Source of the DNA: Portunus trituberculatus
Taxonomy: Eukaryota; Arthropoda; Malacostraca; Decapoda; Portunidae
Reading direction: 5' to 3'
Length of the DNA: 64,000 bases
Assembly: GCF_017591435.1 (NCBI RefSeq)
Contig: NC_059294.1
Location: forward strand, 14,437,604 to 14,501,603
A model generated the notes under the pieces. It searched no databases. It was not told where the DNA came from and saw only the letters and a program-made list of their open reading frames with translations. Numbering within the stretch: position 1 is the first letter of the stretch; every line of letters begins with the position of its first letter. This document shows, piece after piece, positions 40,209 to 64,000 of this stretch. The position numbers and the translations under genes are program-made.

Positions 40209-40246
<38 letters not shown>

Positions 40247-40272
40247 CCCGGTTTTTATATCACTATTTCAGA
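40191..40272. repeat. Direct repeat flanking (CA)n
   Basis: TTTTTATCACTATTTCAGA at 40191-40209 and TTTTTATATCACTATTTCAGA at about 40252-40272 flank a 35-bp (CA)n plus CGGCCCGG. Confidence 0.85.
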
Positions 40273-40408
40273 TATTTGGGTGTCTCCTTTCACGTGTAGC
40301 CCCTGTTCACCTAGCACATGTAAATCACAGACCTATCCCAAGATCAAATAATGAGCTCTGAGCTCGTTCCGTAGGGTAACGTCTAGCTGTCTCGTCAGAG
40401 ACAGCAGA

Positions 40409-40410
<2 letters not shown>
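40271..40410 (+). mobile_element. Internally deleted, head-less SINE fragment
   Basis: Contains TTTGGGTGTCTCCTTTCACG, CCCCTGTTCACCTAGCA, GAGCTCTGAGCTCGTTCCGT and the CGTCAGAGACAGCAGATC 3' end of the same family. The tRNA head is missing and the middle of the body is deleted. Its 3' end runs straight into (CA)n at 40411. Confidence 0.75.

Positions 40411-40487
<77 letters not shown>
40411..40487. repeat. (AC)n microsatellite at a SINE 3' end
   Basis: Perfect 77-bp array joined to the SINE fragment. Confidence 0.97.
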
Positions 40488-40489
<2 letters not shown>

Positions 40490-40659
40490 CAGCAGTGTTC
40501 AGATAAGTGAACGCAGCAATATTCGCAACATTGTTTGCCAACATGTTTGAATAAAGCTGTTAATATATAAAGGTTATAGTCTATACACTAGTCTATAATC
40601 AATATTTGAGGACACGAGTAAACACAACCATCATCACCATTACTATTTTGCAATGCTAC

Positions 40660-40833
40660 TGCTATTGTTGTTGCTACTACTATTACAACAACAGCAACAA
40701 GAACAAAAACAACAGCAACAAAAACAACAACAACAGCAACAACAAAAAAACAACAGCAGCAATAACAACAAAAACAACAACAAAAATTAAACAACTTTCA
40801 CTACTACTACTACTACTACTACTTCTACAACTG

Positions 40834-40865
<32 letters not shown>

Positions 40866-40866
40866 G

Positions 40867-40911
<45 letters not shown>

Positions 40912-41040
40912 TTACCACTATTACTACTACTAATGTGCTGCTATTTATACTAGTGCTACTACTACTACAAATATACTTCTACTACTGTTACTACTACTAC
41001 CACTACTATACTATTACTACTACTGCTGCTGCTGCTGCTG

Positions 41041-41107
<67 letters not shown>

Positions 41108-41115
41108 CACTACAA
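40660..41115. repeat. Imperfect (CAA)n then (CTA)n arrays
   Basis: CAA/CAG-type units 40685-40785, then (CTA)n at 40798-40912 and 41038-41105 with CTG interruptions and degenerate sequence between. Confidence 0.94.
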
Positions 41116-41761
41116 CTAATACAATCTAAAGACTGTTTCTACTGATTGTCCATCAACTTCCCTTCATCTAAAGTCTTCCTAATCAAGCTTTTCTTAATCT
41201 TCCCCTAACAATCCCTGGCCATCCCTGCACGTCCTTCCTCTTTCCTCCCACCCTTATTCCACATTCCCTCACTCCCTCATTCTCCACCCCAACACCCTCC
41301 CATTGAACGTAACTCCCCAGTGCCCCAGGAGTCCCTCGCCCTCCACCCCTGCCTCCCACTCCTTCCCCTTCCCACAGGGGACAAAAGTGCTCTATGGCCT
41401 GACACTTTTATTGACTTTGGATTATCAAGTCTGCTAAGGGAGGGGAACGTAAGGGCGTCTGTGAGGGAGGAGAGAGGGAGGAATGGTGAGGGTGTACAGA
41501 ACAGCTGCCAGCACAGAAAAGAAGGGATAGGAAGAATGGAAGAAAGGAGGAATGGGGATAGCAGGATGTAGTGAAAGGGAGGATAGGAAGGATGGGAGGA
41601 AAGGGGAGGGTCAACACGAACAGTAAAGGAAAGGAACAAAAAAAAAAAGGGTGGAAAGTAAAAATGTATAAGAGCACAAGCATGAAAATAATTGGACATT
41701 TTTTAACAAAAGCACCAAATTGTACATGAAAGTAATTATGTGTTCCGACACGCACATGGCG

Positions 41762-41792
41762 GCACACACGCACACACAAGCACACACGCACA

Positions 41793-41871
<79 letters not shown>
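41762..41871. repeat. Imperfect (CA)n
   Basis: Interrupted by CG and AAG on the left, perfect from about 41795. Confidence 0.96.
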
Positions 41872-41874
<3 letters not shown>

Positions 41875-41986
41875 CAATAAAAAATATTCATGTATGATTA
41901 ATGTGAAATGGTGAAATTATTGTGATGAATGTGAAACTGGGTGCGAAAAAAATGTATGTATATTTCGTGGTGATGATGATGATGAT

Positions 41987-42112
<126 letters not shown>

Positions 42113-42189
42113 AAATATGATGAATTTTCCTTAACGCTACATAGATAAGGGATTCCTCATTTCCTTTACACCACTTCTCTAAATACCAT

Positions 42190-42550
42190 TACTACTTCCT
42201 CCACCACCACCATTATTACCACTCCAGAACACCATCACCACCATCAATACCACCACCACCGCCACCACCACCACCACCACCACACATACCCACAACAAAA
42301 ACCAGACCAATTAACGACCTTCCAAGCACCACCACTATAACTGCCACAACTACTGTAACTATCATCACCCAACCATCACACTCAGTACCTTTACCATCAC
42401 TATCATCCTCATCACTACTCGCATACCTACACTAAAGCAAACCAATTCAAACACAATCTTAATGAAAATAAACAAGACTCTCCTAAACAACAACAAAAAC
42501 AATAACAAACTCTTCCTCCTCCTCCTCCTCCTCCTCCTCCTCCAATCAGC
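42190..42550. repeat. Imperfect (ACC)n region and (CTC)n
   Basis: Degenerate CCA/ACC units with a clean run at 42242-42284, then (CTC)n at 42510-42542. Confidence 0.85.
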
Positions 42551-42633
42551 TCCGTGGCGTGGCCCAGACAAACTCGCTTTTCTAATCGCGGCCTAATCAT
42601 GAGTATGGGATTGCGTGATTGAGGCAGGCGAGA

Positions 42634-42636
<3 letters not shown>

Positions 42637-42701
<65 letters not shown>
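42637..42701. repeat. (AG)n microsatellite
   Basis: Perfect 65-bp array. Confidence 0.97.
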
Positions 42702-42959
42702 CAGGGAGGGAAGCCAATGGGAGGGACTGTGACGGTGGGGAGCGAAAGAAGAGAAAAGAGAGACAGAGGAAGGGAAGAGCAAGTTCGGATTATGTTTGGA
42801 AGTGAGAAGACGAACGATTCAGTGCGTTTTCCATTACTCTTGTAGTTTTCCCTCGTTATGGGGAAAGCGATGGCGCAATTTGGAATCCGAAACTAATATT
42901 TAATCTGCTAATGAAGGCAAGGGGGAATCCCGGAGCTTACACGGCCTATGAACATGCGT

Positions 42960-43480
42960 CGGCTCGAGTACTTCCTCCAGTTTTGTCCTCTATCCCTCTA
43001 CCCCTCCGTCTCTCCCTCTCTTCTTCCTTCCTCCATTTCCTACCTTCATTGATTCCCTCCGTTACTCCCTCCTCCCGTCTTTCCTTCTCTTCTTTCTCTC
43101 GTTTCCTTCCTCCCTCTCCTTCCTTCTCCTTCAGTTCTCCCTTCTTTTCTTCCTTTTTCCCCTCTTTTCTTCCTACTCCTTCTTCAGTTGTTTCTGCTTT
43201 CCTTCTCTTACTTTTGTGCGCTTCCTTCACCTGTTTCAGATACTCCCTTTCCTTCCTTCCTTTGTCTTTCCTTGTTATCATTTCCTTCTCCATTTTTTTA
43301 AATCTTTTTTTCACATTCTTTTTTCCTTTCCCTTCACTTTATTAATTGTCTTTAGTAAGTTTTTTTTATATACTTTGTGATTTAATTCCTCTTCCTTCTC
43401 CTCCTTTGGCAGTTATCTCCTCCTCCTGTAACTCTTTCTGCTCCTCCTCTTCATAACTCCAACTTTAAGACTCCTACTGC
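42960..43480. other. Polypyrimidine-rich tract
   Basis: About 500 bp dominated by C and T on the + strand (CTTCC, TTTCTC words), the strand-inverted counterpart of the polypurine tracts elsewhere. Confidence 0.7.
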
Positions 43481-43639
43481 CATTAATTCCCAAGTTTAAG
43501 CGGTGACATCATATACTTAATTTTTAATCGACCTTTCGGCTTCCATCGATCCCCGCCATGTTTATGAAGATCTGTGGCCCCAAGAACCTCTATTTCGGGC
43601 CCAACGATGAAACTTCCTATGAATCGACACTGCGAAGAA

Positions 43640-43960
43640 AGATTACGGTAGATCGGTGAGTATTTGGGAGGGTGCACTGAAACTTACGTATGGTCTAGAT
43701 GGTGATCTTTGGGGAAATCTAAAAAAACAGTGATAAATATTGCATGAATTCTTACAGAGCAATACGTAAGGGGATGAATGTCTGTCCAATAACTTGACAT
43801 ACGCTTGAAGTGAGGGAACTGATGCATGATGGAGATTACAGACCTGTCGTGAAGAAAAGTGGAGGTATTTTGGTACACACGCTACTATAAAAGGATAAAC
43901 ATCTTTCCAATAACGTCCGTGCTCCTGACTGACAATTGAAGCAAGGACGTGACAGCAGAA
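43640..43960. repeat. Possible degenerate tandem repeat, unit about 121-131 bp
   Basis: TCCAATAAC recurs at 43785 and 43906, and TTGAAG followed by an A/G-rich block recurs at 43805 and 43936. A weaker GGTATTT-like echo lies at about 43660 and 43864. Divergence is high, so this is tentative. Confidence 0.3.
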
Positions 43961-44233
43961 TGACAATTACTTTACTGCATTCTCATAATCTAAAAGTTGC
44001 AAGAATGGCGTTGAAAAGTTTATACACAAAATAATGGGAGTAAGATGAAGTGTTTTGGAGGAGCGTGAGAGACAACAAGGCTTAGTTAAGGGAAGTGTAT
44101 GGGAAGTAGGGAAGCTTCTAAGGGGATGAGGAGGACAAGATGGAATATGTGTGGCGTAGCTCAAGGCGTGACACTTTGGTTGTAGGGAAGAATGGTGAAG
44201 AAGGAAGGAAGGAGACTATATTATGACAAGCAA

Positions 44234-44333
44234 AGGAGGAGGAGGAGGAGGAGGAGGAGGAGGAGGAGGAGGAGGAGGAGGAGGAGGAGGAGGAGGAGGA
44301 GGAGGAGGAGGAGGAGGAGGAGGAGGAGGAGGG
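44234..44333. repeat. (GGA)n microsatellite, about 33 units
   Basis: Perfect 100-bp array; poly-Gly or poly-Ser frames across it are not real proteins. Confidence 0.98.
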
Positions 44334-44446
44334 CAACTAATTCTCCTGATGGCTAGACCCTTGTATCAGAGCGTCCCTGAAGACTCACTAACCGAAGCTT
44401 ATTACAACAATCCCACCCCACCTGCTCCTTCCCTTCTTCCTTACCC

Positions 44447-44456
<10 letters not shown>

Positions 44457-44490
<34 letters not shown>
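44457..44490. repeat. (CT)n microsatellite
   Basis: 34-bp array. Confidence 0.95.
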
Positions 44491-44495
<5 letters not shown>

Positions 44496-45094
44496 TTTTT
44501 TTCTATCTTAATAGTTTTCTGTTTACTTTGTTCGGTTTTCATTTTCTCAACATTCTTCAGTAAAAAATCAATTCGAAACACGAAGAAAAATCTAAAAAGT
44601 TTTACTCCTTTATTTTCTACCTGCAATTATTTCCATTCTCTTCTCTTCCATCGGACAGTAATTTCGTTCAGTGCCCAGTTTCATTAATTCTCTCTCTCTC
44701 TCTCTGCAATATCACTGTCCACGTCCTTTTGATTTTATTTCATTCTTAACTCTCCCCTTTTTCTGTAATATTATTCTAAACGTGTTAATAAAATAGATAA
44801 AAGTGCTAATAAAGTTTCCTGCTCGTATTTCCTTCCTTTTTTTTTTTCAGTCCCGTTGGTGAATAAAAGTGATGGTTGGGAGAGCCTGTCTGTGCCGCGC
44901 TCGGTGTTAAGTCGTCTAATGCATGTATTCCCGTGTAATTCGCAGCTTTATGGAAGAATGTAACGTAAACGGCGTGATAAAATATATGTATTGTTAATTC
45001 AGAGCAATTTATATTAATATTATACATTCGCCAATTCCAACTGTGCTGTCTCGTTAATTAGTGGAGGGAGGGTTGGTTGGTTGCCTACTGGGTG

Positions 45095-45337
45095 GTGGTG
45101 GTGGTGGTGGTGATGGTGGTAGGATAGTCGTGCAGATGCGGGTGTCTGCTACTACTACTATTATTACTACTGTTATTATCATTGCTGCTTTTACATTTTC
45201 TACTTTACTACTACTACTACTACTACTAGTACTACAACTGCTACTAATACTACTTCTACTCCTACTACTACTTCTACTACTACTTCTATTTCTACTATTA
45301 CCAGTACTACTACTACCACTACTACTACTACCACTAT

Positions 45338-45368
<31 letters not shown>

Positions 45369-45440
45369 GTCACTACTACTACTACTCCTACTACTATTAC
45401 TTCTACTGTTACTACTACTAATGATAATGATAATAATAAT
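45095..45440. repeat. (GGT)n and imperfect (ACT)n
   Basis: Short (GGT)n at 45095-45119; then degenerate CTA/ACT units at 45149-45440 ending in AATGATAATAAT. Confidence 0.93.
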
Positions 45441-45735
45441 AATGCCTGTTCCACCTTCAGTATTATATCAAACAGGAATACGTGTACCCTATCAGCCCAC
45501 CTCATGGCTCATATTGACTTACTATTACATGCATTACTGCGGGTCCATATTGTATGAGCTAACAACGCATTTAGTTCCAATATTTACAGTGTATCGTGGC
45601 ACTCTTAACACACATGGTACTGGCGTCACGGTGCTCCTGTGTCGCCCGCCGCACCTCAGACACTTGCTGGCAGTGGACAGGTGAGCCTGGATAATGTCTC
45701 TCTAGTCTGTACTTCCTAAATATCACTATTACCTT

Positions 45736-45737
<2 letters not shown>

Positions 45738-45785
<48 letters not shown>
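45738..45785. repeat. (GT)n microsatellite at a SINE 3' end
   Basis: Perfect 48-bp array joined to the 3' end of the minus-strand SINE. Confidence 0.96.
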
Positions 45786-45786
<1 letters not shown>

Positions 45787-46051
45787 CACTGTTTGATCTG
45801 CTGCAGTCTCTGACGAGACAGCCAGACGTTACCCTACGGAACGAGCTCAGAGCTCATTATTTCCGATCTTCGGATAGGCCTGAGACCAGGCACACACGAC
45901 ACACCGGGACAACAAGGTCACAACTCCTCGATTTACATCCCGTACCTACTCACTGCTAGGTGAACAGGGGCTACACGTGAAAAGAGACACATCCAAATAT
46001 CTCCACCCGGCCGGGGAATCGAACCCCGGTCCTCTGGCTTGTGAAGCCAGC
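45786..46051 (-). mobile_element. tRNA-Val-derived SINE copy, minus strand, head truncated in the anticodon arm
   Basis: Closely matches the 11.4 kb copy across the body, but its 5' end stops inside the anticodon stem, where it runs into a short (GT)n at 46052. The 3' end abuts a 48-bp (GT)n (45738-45785). Without box A it cannot be transcribed by its own promoter. Confidence 0.82.
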
Positions 46052-46079
46052 GTGTGTGTGTGTGTGTGTTTTCTAAGGT

Positions 46080-59771
<13,692 letters not shown>

Positions 59772-60553
59772 GAGATCGATATCAGAGGAGTTCGATGATC
59801 CGGGATAAGTAAGTATCAGAAAGTCTAGCCTTCATAAATAACAATAGAGACAATTCAGTGACAACACAAAGGCACCACGTGATCACTCCGAAATATATTT
59901 ATTAGTATATTATTAGATTACCCCATACCAAAACTGCTGTCTGGTAAACCCATTCCTTTTTTAATCATACCTCATCTATCTGAAAAGCTGCCAAGAACAG
60001 AAATAAATAAGATGATAGAAATAAGAAAAATAAGCACGTAAACACGACGACCATCCTTAAAGTTACTACACAATAAAACATAAAAGAATTCAGAAGCACA
60101 TTTGGGAACCCTGAAGATTCATTCCCTCTTCAAACTTTCTTTCAATTGTAAGACTCACAATGATTTATTCCTTCTCGTTCTCTTCTATCCTGTTCCTCTT
60201 CTCTCTCTTGCCCATACATCGCTTCCCCAAGAGACAGAGCCGCCCCCTAACATCCCTCCCACCCACCCCTCCCAAACGACACACAACAAGACACTCCTCC
60301 CATTCCCCGTCCTTCCTCTCACTCCAACTCCCTCCCTGGCCATGCGACCCTCCATACTAAATCTAAAATCTGAATGGAGCCTATAATCCAAAATGTCGGA
60401 CCCCCCTTGGCTTCACTGAGGGGAGGGAGATGAGGGAGGGAATGGGAAGAAGCGTGAGGGAGGGAGGAAAGAAGAGAGGGGAGGAGAGAGAAAGGAATGG
60501 TGATAGTAGAAGAGGAAGAAGGAACAGAAGGAGGGTGTGGCTTGTGGGTGAGC

Positions 60554-60554
<1 letters not shown>

Positions 60555-60650
<96 letters not shown>

Positions 60651-60696
60651 AGGGTCCACGAGGGTGTCAAAATGCGTAATCACATCCACAGTGGGG

Positions 60697-60770
<74 letters not shown>
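60555..60770. repeat. (GA)n then (GT)n
   Basis: (GA)n 60555-60646 and (GT)n about 60702-60770. Confidence 0.97.
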
Positions 60771-60774
<4 letters not shown>

Positions 60775-60824
60775 TTGTTCCTTCATATTCCTCGCCATAA
60801 GTAACTAGGTCGATGAAACCATAT

Positions 60825-60843
60825 CAACAACAACAAGATCATC

Positions 60844-60895
<52 letters not shown>

Positions 60896-60921
60896 GCAGC
60901 AGCAGCAACAACAACAACAGC

Positions 60922-60976
<55 letters not shown>
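60825..60976. repeat. (CAA)n with internal (CAG)n
   Basis: About 50 CAA units with CAG units at 60892-60921. It reads as poly-Gln in one frame but lacks any gene context. Confidence 0.97.
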
Positions 60977-61066
60977 TACCCAGTCACAAGAAGCATCTCG
61001 TTTAACGCGGTCTTCTTTTTTCAGTGTGTCAAGAGTGTCACGTGTGAATGAAAGCGTCATGAGCCT

Positions 61067-61070
<4 letters not shown>

Positions 61071-61129
<59 letters not shown>
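61071..61129. repeat. (GA)n microsatellite
   Basis: Perfect 59-bp array. Confidence 0.97.
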
Positions 61130-61131
<2 letters not shown>

Positions 61132-61379
61132 TTCTATTCGCACTACCTCAAGTTTCCGCGGCACCTGGTCGTCAAACGTGAGTGAAGGAGCAGCGCCTCA
61201 ATGCCACCACCTCCTCCACCTCTCTGAGTGTCACACATCATTTCAATAAAATCTGAAGCGGCCTCTAACATCCCACACACACCAAGGAGAGAGAGACAAG
61301 CTCGAGGCTGCAGCAGAAGTGAGTGAGTGAGATGTATTCGTATGCATCCTGACTTCAGAAAGCTGAGGTGCGAAAGTCA

Positions 61380-61382
<3 letters not shown>

Positions 61383-61416
<34 letters not shown>
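61383..61416. repeat. (CT)n microsatellite
   Basis: 34-bp array. Confidence 0.95.
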
Positions 61417-61421
<5 letters not shown>

Positions 61422-63160
61422 TGACACACCTCCCTCAATAATGACTGTGGAATAACACTCTCGCATTCCCTCTGCCGCGGGTCGACTGTGTGGCGACTCA
61501 ATGAAAGGAACCCCGCGGCGCCGCCCTACTCTTGCCACTCGCCCTGCCTTCCTTTCCACTCCCTCCTTTCTCTCTTTTTCTATTCCCCGCACACCTATCA
61601 ACGTCACGATACTGCGTACGCGGCTGTGAAATATAAACAAAAAAGTGAAGGAATATCTGCACAACCTCTAGCACACCGGTTGTGGCGCTCGGCAACTGCT
61701 TCCCAATGATACAGTGACACACAGTAAGTTACTCTATGATGTCGTCAAGGTTGTCACAAGCTCGATGACTGATGGTCGCCACCCGTGGAAAACGCGGCTC
61801 TTCTGTTTACTCTGCCAAAATCTCAGCCATAATGAAAAAGAGGGAGGAACCCATAATCAAATTTCATGCCTCATCGATCATCCGACAAACGCATCTCGTC
61901 CCTCTTCACCAACACTTTCCTCGCAGCGTCCACTGAGGAAAATGCGGACATCTAAAAACGAGTAGTAACAAACATAGCACCTATAGACATTTGTCCCTGA
62001 ATTTTGGATAACTATTAATAATTTTAAGGGAACTGGGAATTCATTGGGCCTTTTTTTTCTATTTTTGCCTTGGCCATTCTCACGTCTTGCATAAAAAATA
62101 AAAGATATGCTTATTCCAACGCCTTTGTAATATCATCAACAGACATGGAAAAAAAAATAGATATTTATATATATACCTTTACTTAGCCATAAAATTAAGA
62201 TACTTTCAAATAATTTCTATACAAACCTCGTGCCAGATAAGAGATTCTCGGGAGAATGAAAAGATATACGAGGAGGAAAACGAGGTCGTGAGGGAGGACT
62301 TAGAGAGATTTGTAACTTGAACATGAGTGGCAACCACCGCAGATTGTCCCTTCCTTCCTCACTCTCAAACCCATTTCTTTGCCTGCATGGCGTTACTGTT
62401 CCCGCCTTCTTCCCACACACATTTGTTCAGAGCCACTAGGACACCTAAAAAGCCTACTACTCGTAGCTACTAGGATCCTACCGACGACCAAGAGCCACAC
62501 TGGATCACGCATAGCAAAGCACTGATCTCGTGAAAAAGGGACAGACAAGGTTGGAGTAAACTTTTCTCTGTACATCCCGAGATACACACAAAAAGACTCT
62601 AAGAGAAAAGAAGCTCACTTCATAAGGAAGGAGGACGATAGATGCATCTCCTGTTGGTTAGTGTGAGAGTCAATGTACGTACACAACACACGTAGCACTT
62701 CTGGATACAGTTTACGGAGATACAAGAAATAATCCATAAACTCTTGATCTCTTTTCCCAAGGCAAGTGAGGCGGGACGTGTTGCGTGGACGAGGACAGTG
62801 TGGAAGCAGAGGTAGAGAGGCAGGACCAGTGAGAGTGGCCTGGGAGGGTCTTCCACACAGCCTTTCCCCTTCTACTGTCGTCCCTGCCATCCTTTACGAC
62901 TTCCGGCCGGCGCGGGGAGAATGGGAAGATCCACTAGTCGCCCCCACTAGGTCGGTCCACGTATTGCGGCACATGTTCCCTTGATCAATCAGTACACTTA
63001 TGACCCTTACGACGACACAGGGGCTGCACACTCTGCCCCAAACGCCCCACTCGCCCTTCCCGAAGTCGGCAGTAACAAGTTCGCTGCTTCTTTTACGCCT
63101 TCATGTGTTACCAACTTGAGGACACTCCCTTTACTAAGTTCCGTCTTCTCTTCCCCCTCT
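61417..63160. other. Unique intergenic sequence
   Basis: No long repeats. Several 60-90-codon open frames on both strands carry no domain and no matched splice sites. Confidence 0.5.
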
Positions 63161-63161
63161 T

Positions 63162-63241
63162 CTTCTTCTTCTTCTTCTTCTTCTTCTTCTTCTTCTCTTC
63201 TTCTTCTTCTTCTTCTTATTATTATTATTATTATTATTATT
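63162..63241. repeat. Compound (TTC)n-(TTA)n
   Basis: (TTC)n to about 63216 passing directly into (TTA)n. Confidence 0.96.
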
Positions 63242-63303
63242 CTCTGTTGGGTTGCAATTCATCTATTTGTCTATCAGTTTGCATTTCTTTTAGTTTATAT
63301 GTA

Positions 63304-63308
<5 letters not shown>

Positions 63309-63367
<59 letters not shown>
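63309..63367. repeat. (CT)n microsatellite
   Basis: 59-bp array. Confidence 0.97.
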
Positions 63368-63371
<4 letters not shown>

Positions 63372-63960
63372 ATCATTACATCAGCCACCAGCGACATAAA
63401 AGACAGCAATATACTGTTAATAATGAAGGTCTTTTTATGAGCACATGAATTTCTCTATTTCAGAGTGGACAAATATTTCCAAAATGTACAAATTCTCAAC
63501 TCGACGGGGAATGAAACGTATTTTATTTTCTAGCGAGTTCATTAAAATTCAGTGTGCATTCTTGCATGCAACTTTCTTCTTTTTTACTTGCACAAAAGGG
63601 AGGCTGAGCAACGGCCGGCCGAAAAACGCCAAAAATACCCGCAGTTTCCGAACCAGTTAAAAAAAAGAGAGAAAAAACAAAACAAAAGAAAACACGTCCA
63701 CATGGTAACCGGTTTCTATTTTCACTTCACGAGAGGAAAAAAAGGAAAAAAAAAGAAAAAGAAAAGTGTCTTTATTCGGTTGCGTACTTTCCTGTTCTAT
63801 TTATTTTCTGCTTGTTTCTTTGTACACGCAGTGTTTATTTATATATCTTTCTATGTAACAGTCAGTTGTATGCTCTTTTATTTATCCTTTTGTTTTAAAC
63901 CTACTTATTATTCAATCATATTTATTGTCTTTTTATTTATCTGTGTGTGTAATATGTCTG
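63368..63960. other. Unique AT-rich sequence at the right edge
   Basis: A-rich from 63660 to 63770, T-rich afterwards; no gene recognised. Confidence 0.45.
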
Positions 63961-63963
63961 TGC

Positions 63964-63964
<1 letters not shown>

Positions 63965-64000
<36 letters not shown>
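63965..64000. repeat. Compound (GT)n-(GA)n, cut by the window end
   Basis: (GT)n passes directly into (GA)n, which continues beyond base 64000. Confidence 0.95.

Noticed and set aside
42911..43345. Ser/Phe/Leu-rich + strand frame
   Set aside because: It is a translation of a polypyrimidine tract; the opposite strand is also open as Lys/Glu-rich.
45061..45684. 207-codon + strand frame ending in non-repetitive sequence
   Set aside because: The first two thirds translate (ACT)n; the unique tail (45450-45684) shows no recognisable domain or partner exon.
60813..61181. Poly-Gln protein-like frame
   Set aside because: Glutamines come only from (CAA)n/(CAG)n; the frame continues into a (GA)n array and has no domain or splice context.

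Overview
This window is eukaryotic nuclear DNA, most likely from a decapod crustacean and possibly a brachyuran crab. The evidence is a very high density of long, near-perfect (CA)n, (GA)n, (AT)n and trinucleotide arrays, short tRNA-Val-like SINEs embedded in (CA)n, two short inverted-repeat elements of a kind I associate with decapod genomes, and one split gene with GT-AG introns. The taxon is an inference from repeat style and gene architecture; no database search was possible. I saw no bacterial-type operons, rRNA, CRISPR array or telomeric repeat.

From 1 to about 51.6 kb I find no protein-coding gene. This part is repeat-studded intergenic (or very long intronic) DNA. It holds more than 50 microsatellite arrays on both strands, kilobase-scale polypurine or polypyrimidine tracts (about 10.9-11.4, 12.3-13.7, 24.8-26.1, 27.8-28.5 and 42.96-43.5 kb), and four SINE copies (11.4-11.7, 19.5-19.8, 40.3-40.4, 45.8-46.05 kb). 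It also holds a 214-bp TTAA-flanked MITE-like element (23.18-23.39 kb), a 230-bp MITE-like element (31.68-31.91 kb), an old approximately 120-bp duplication (22.68-22.96 kb) and a perfect 342-bp (CA)171 array (50.40-50.74 kb). Short stretches of non-repetitive sequence, some with clustered homeodomain-type motifs, are the only hints of regulatory DNA.

The one convincing gene lies on the + strand at 51,631-58,805. I reconstructed 14 coding exons whose splice phases agree from end to end and give a protein of about 942 residues. In order it has a signal peptide, a pentraxin/concanavalin-A-like lectin domain, a Cys-containing segment resembling a C-type-lectin fold, an LDL-receptor class A module, a Cys-loop (pentameric ligand-gated ion channel) extracellular domain with a canonical 13-residue Cys-loop, and four transmembrane helices. 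It appears to be a chemoreceptor-like or neurotransmitter-receptor-like channel with a large lectin/LDLa ectodomain. Its pore helix M2 has no Pro-Ala-Arg entry motif and an Asp at the -1' position, and the binding domain has no vicinal cysteine pair, so neither ligand nor ion selectivity can be assigned from known subclasses.

A 272-bp (TA)n-T27 array lies inside intron 6 and a 126-bp (GA)n array starts 26 bp after the stop codon. Downstream (59-64 kb) is again repeat-rich DNA with no supported gene.
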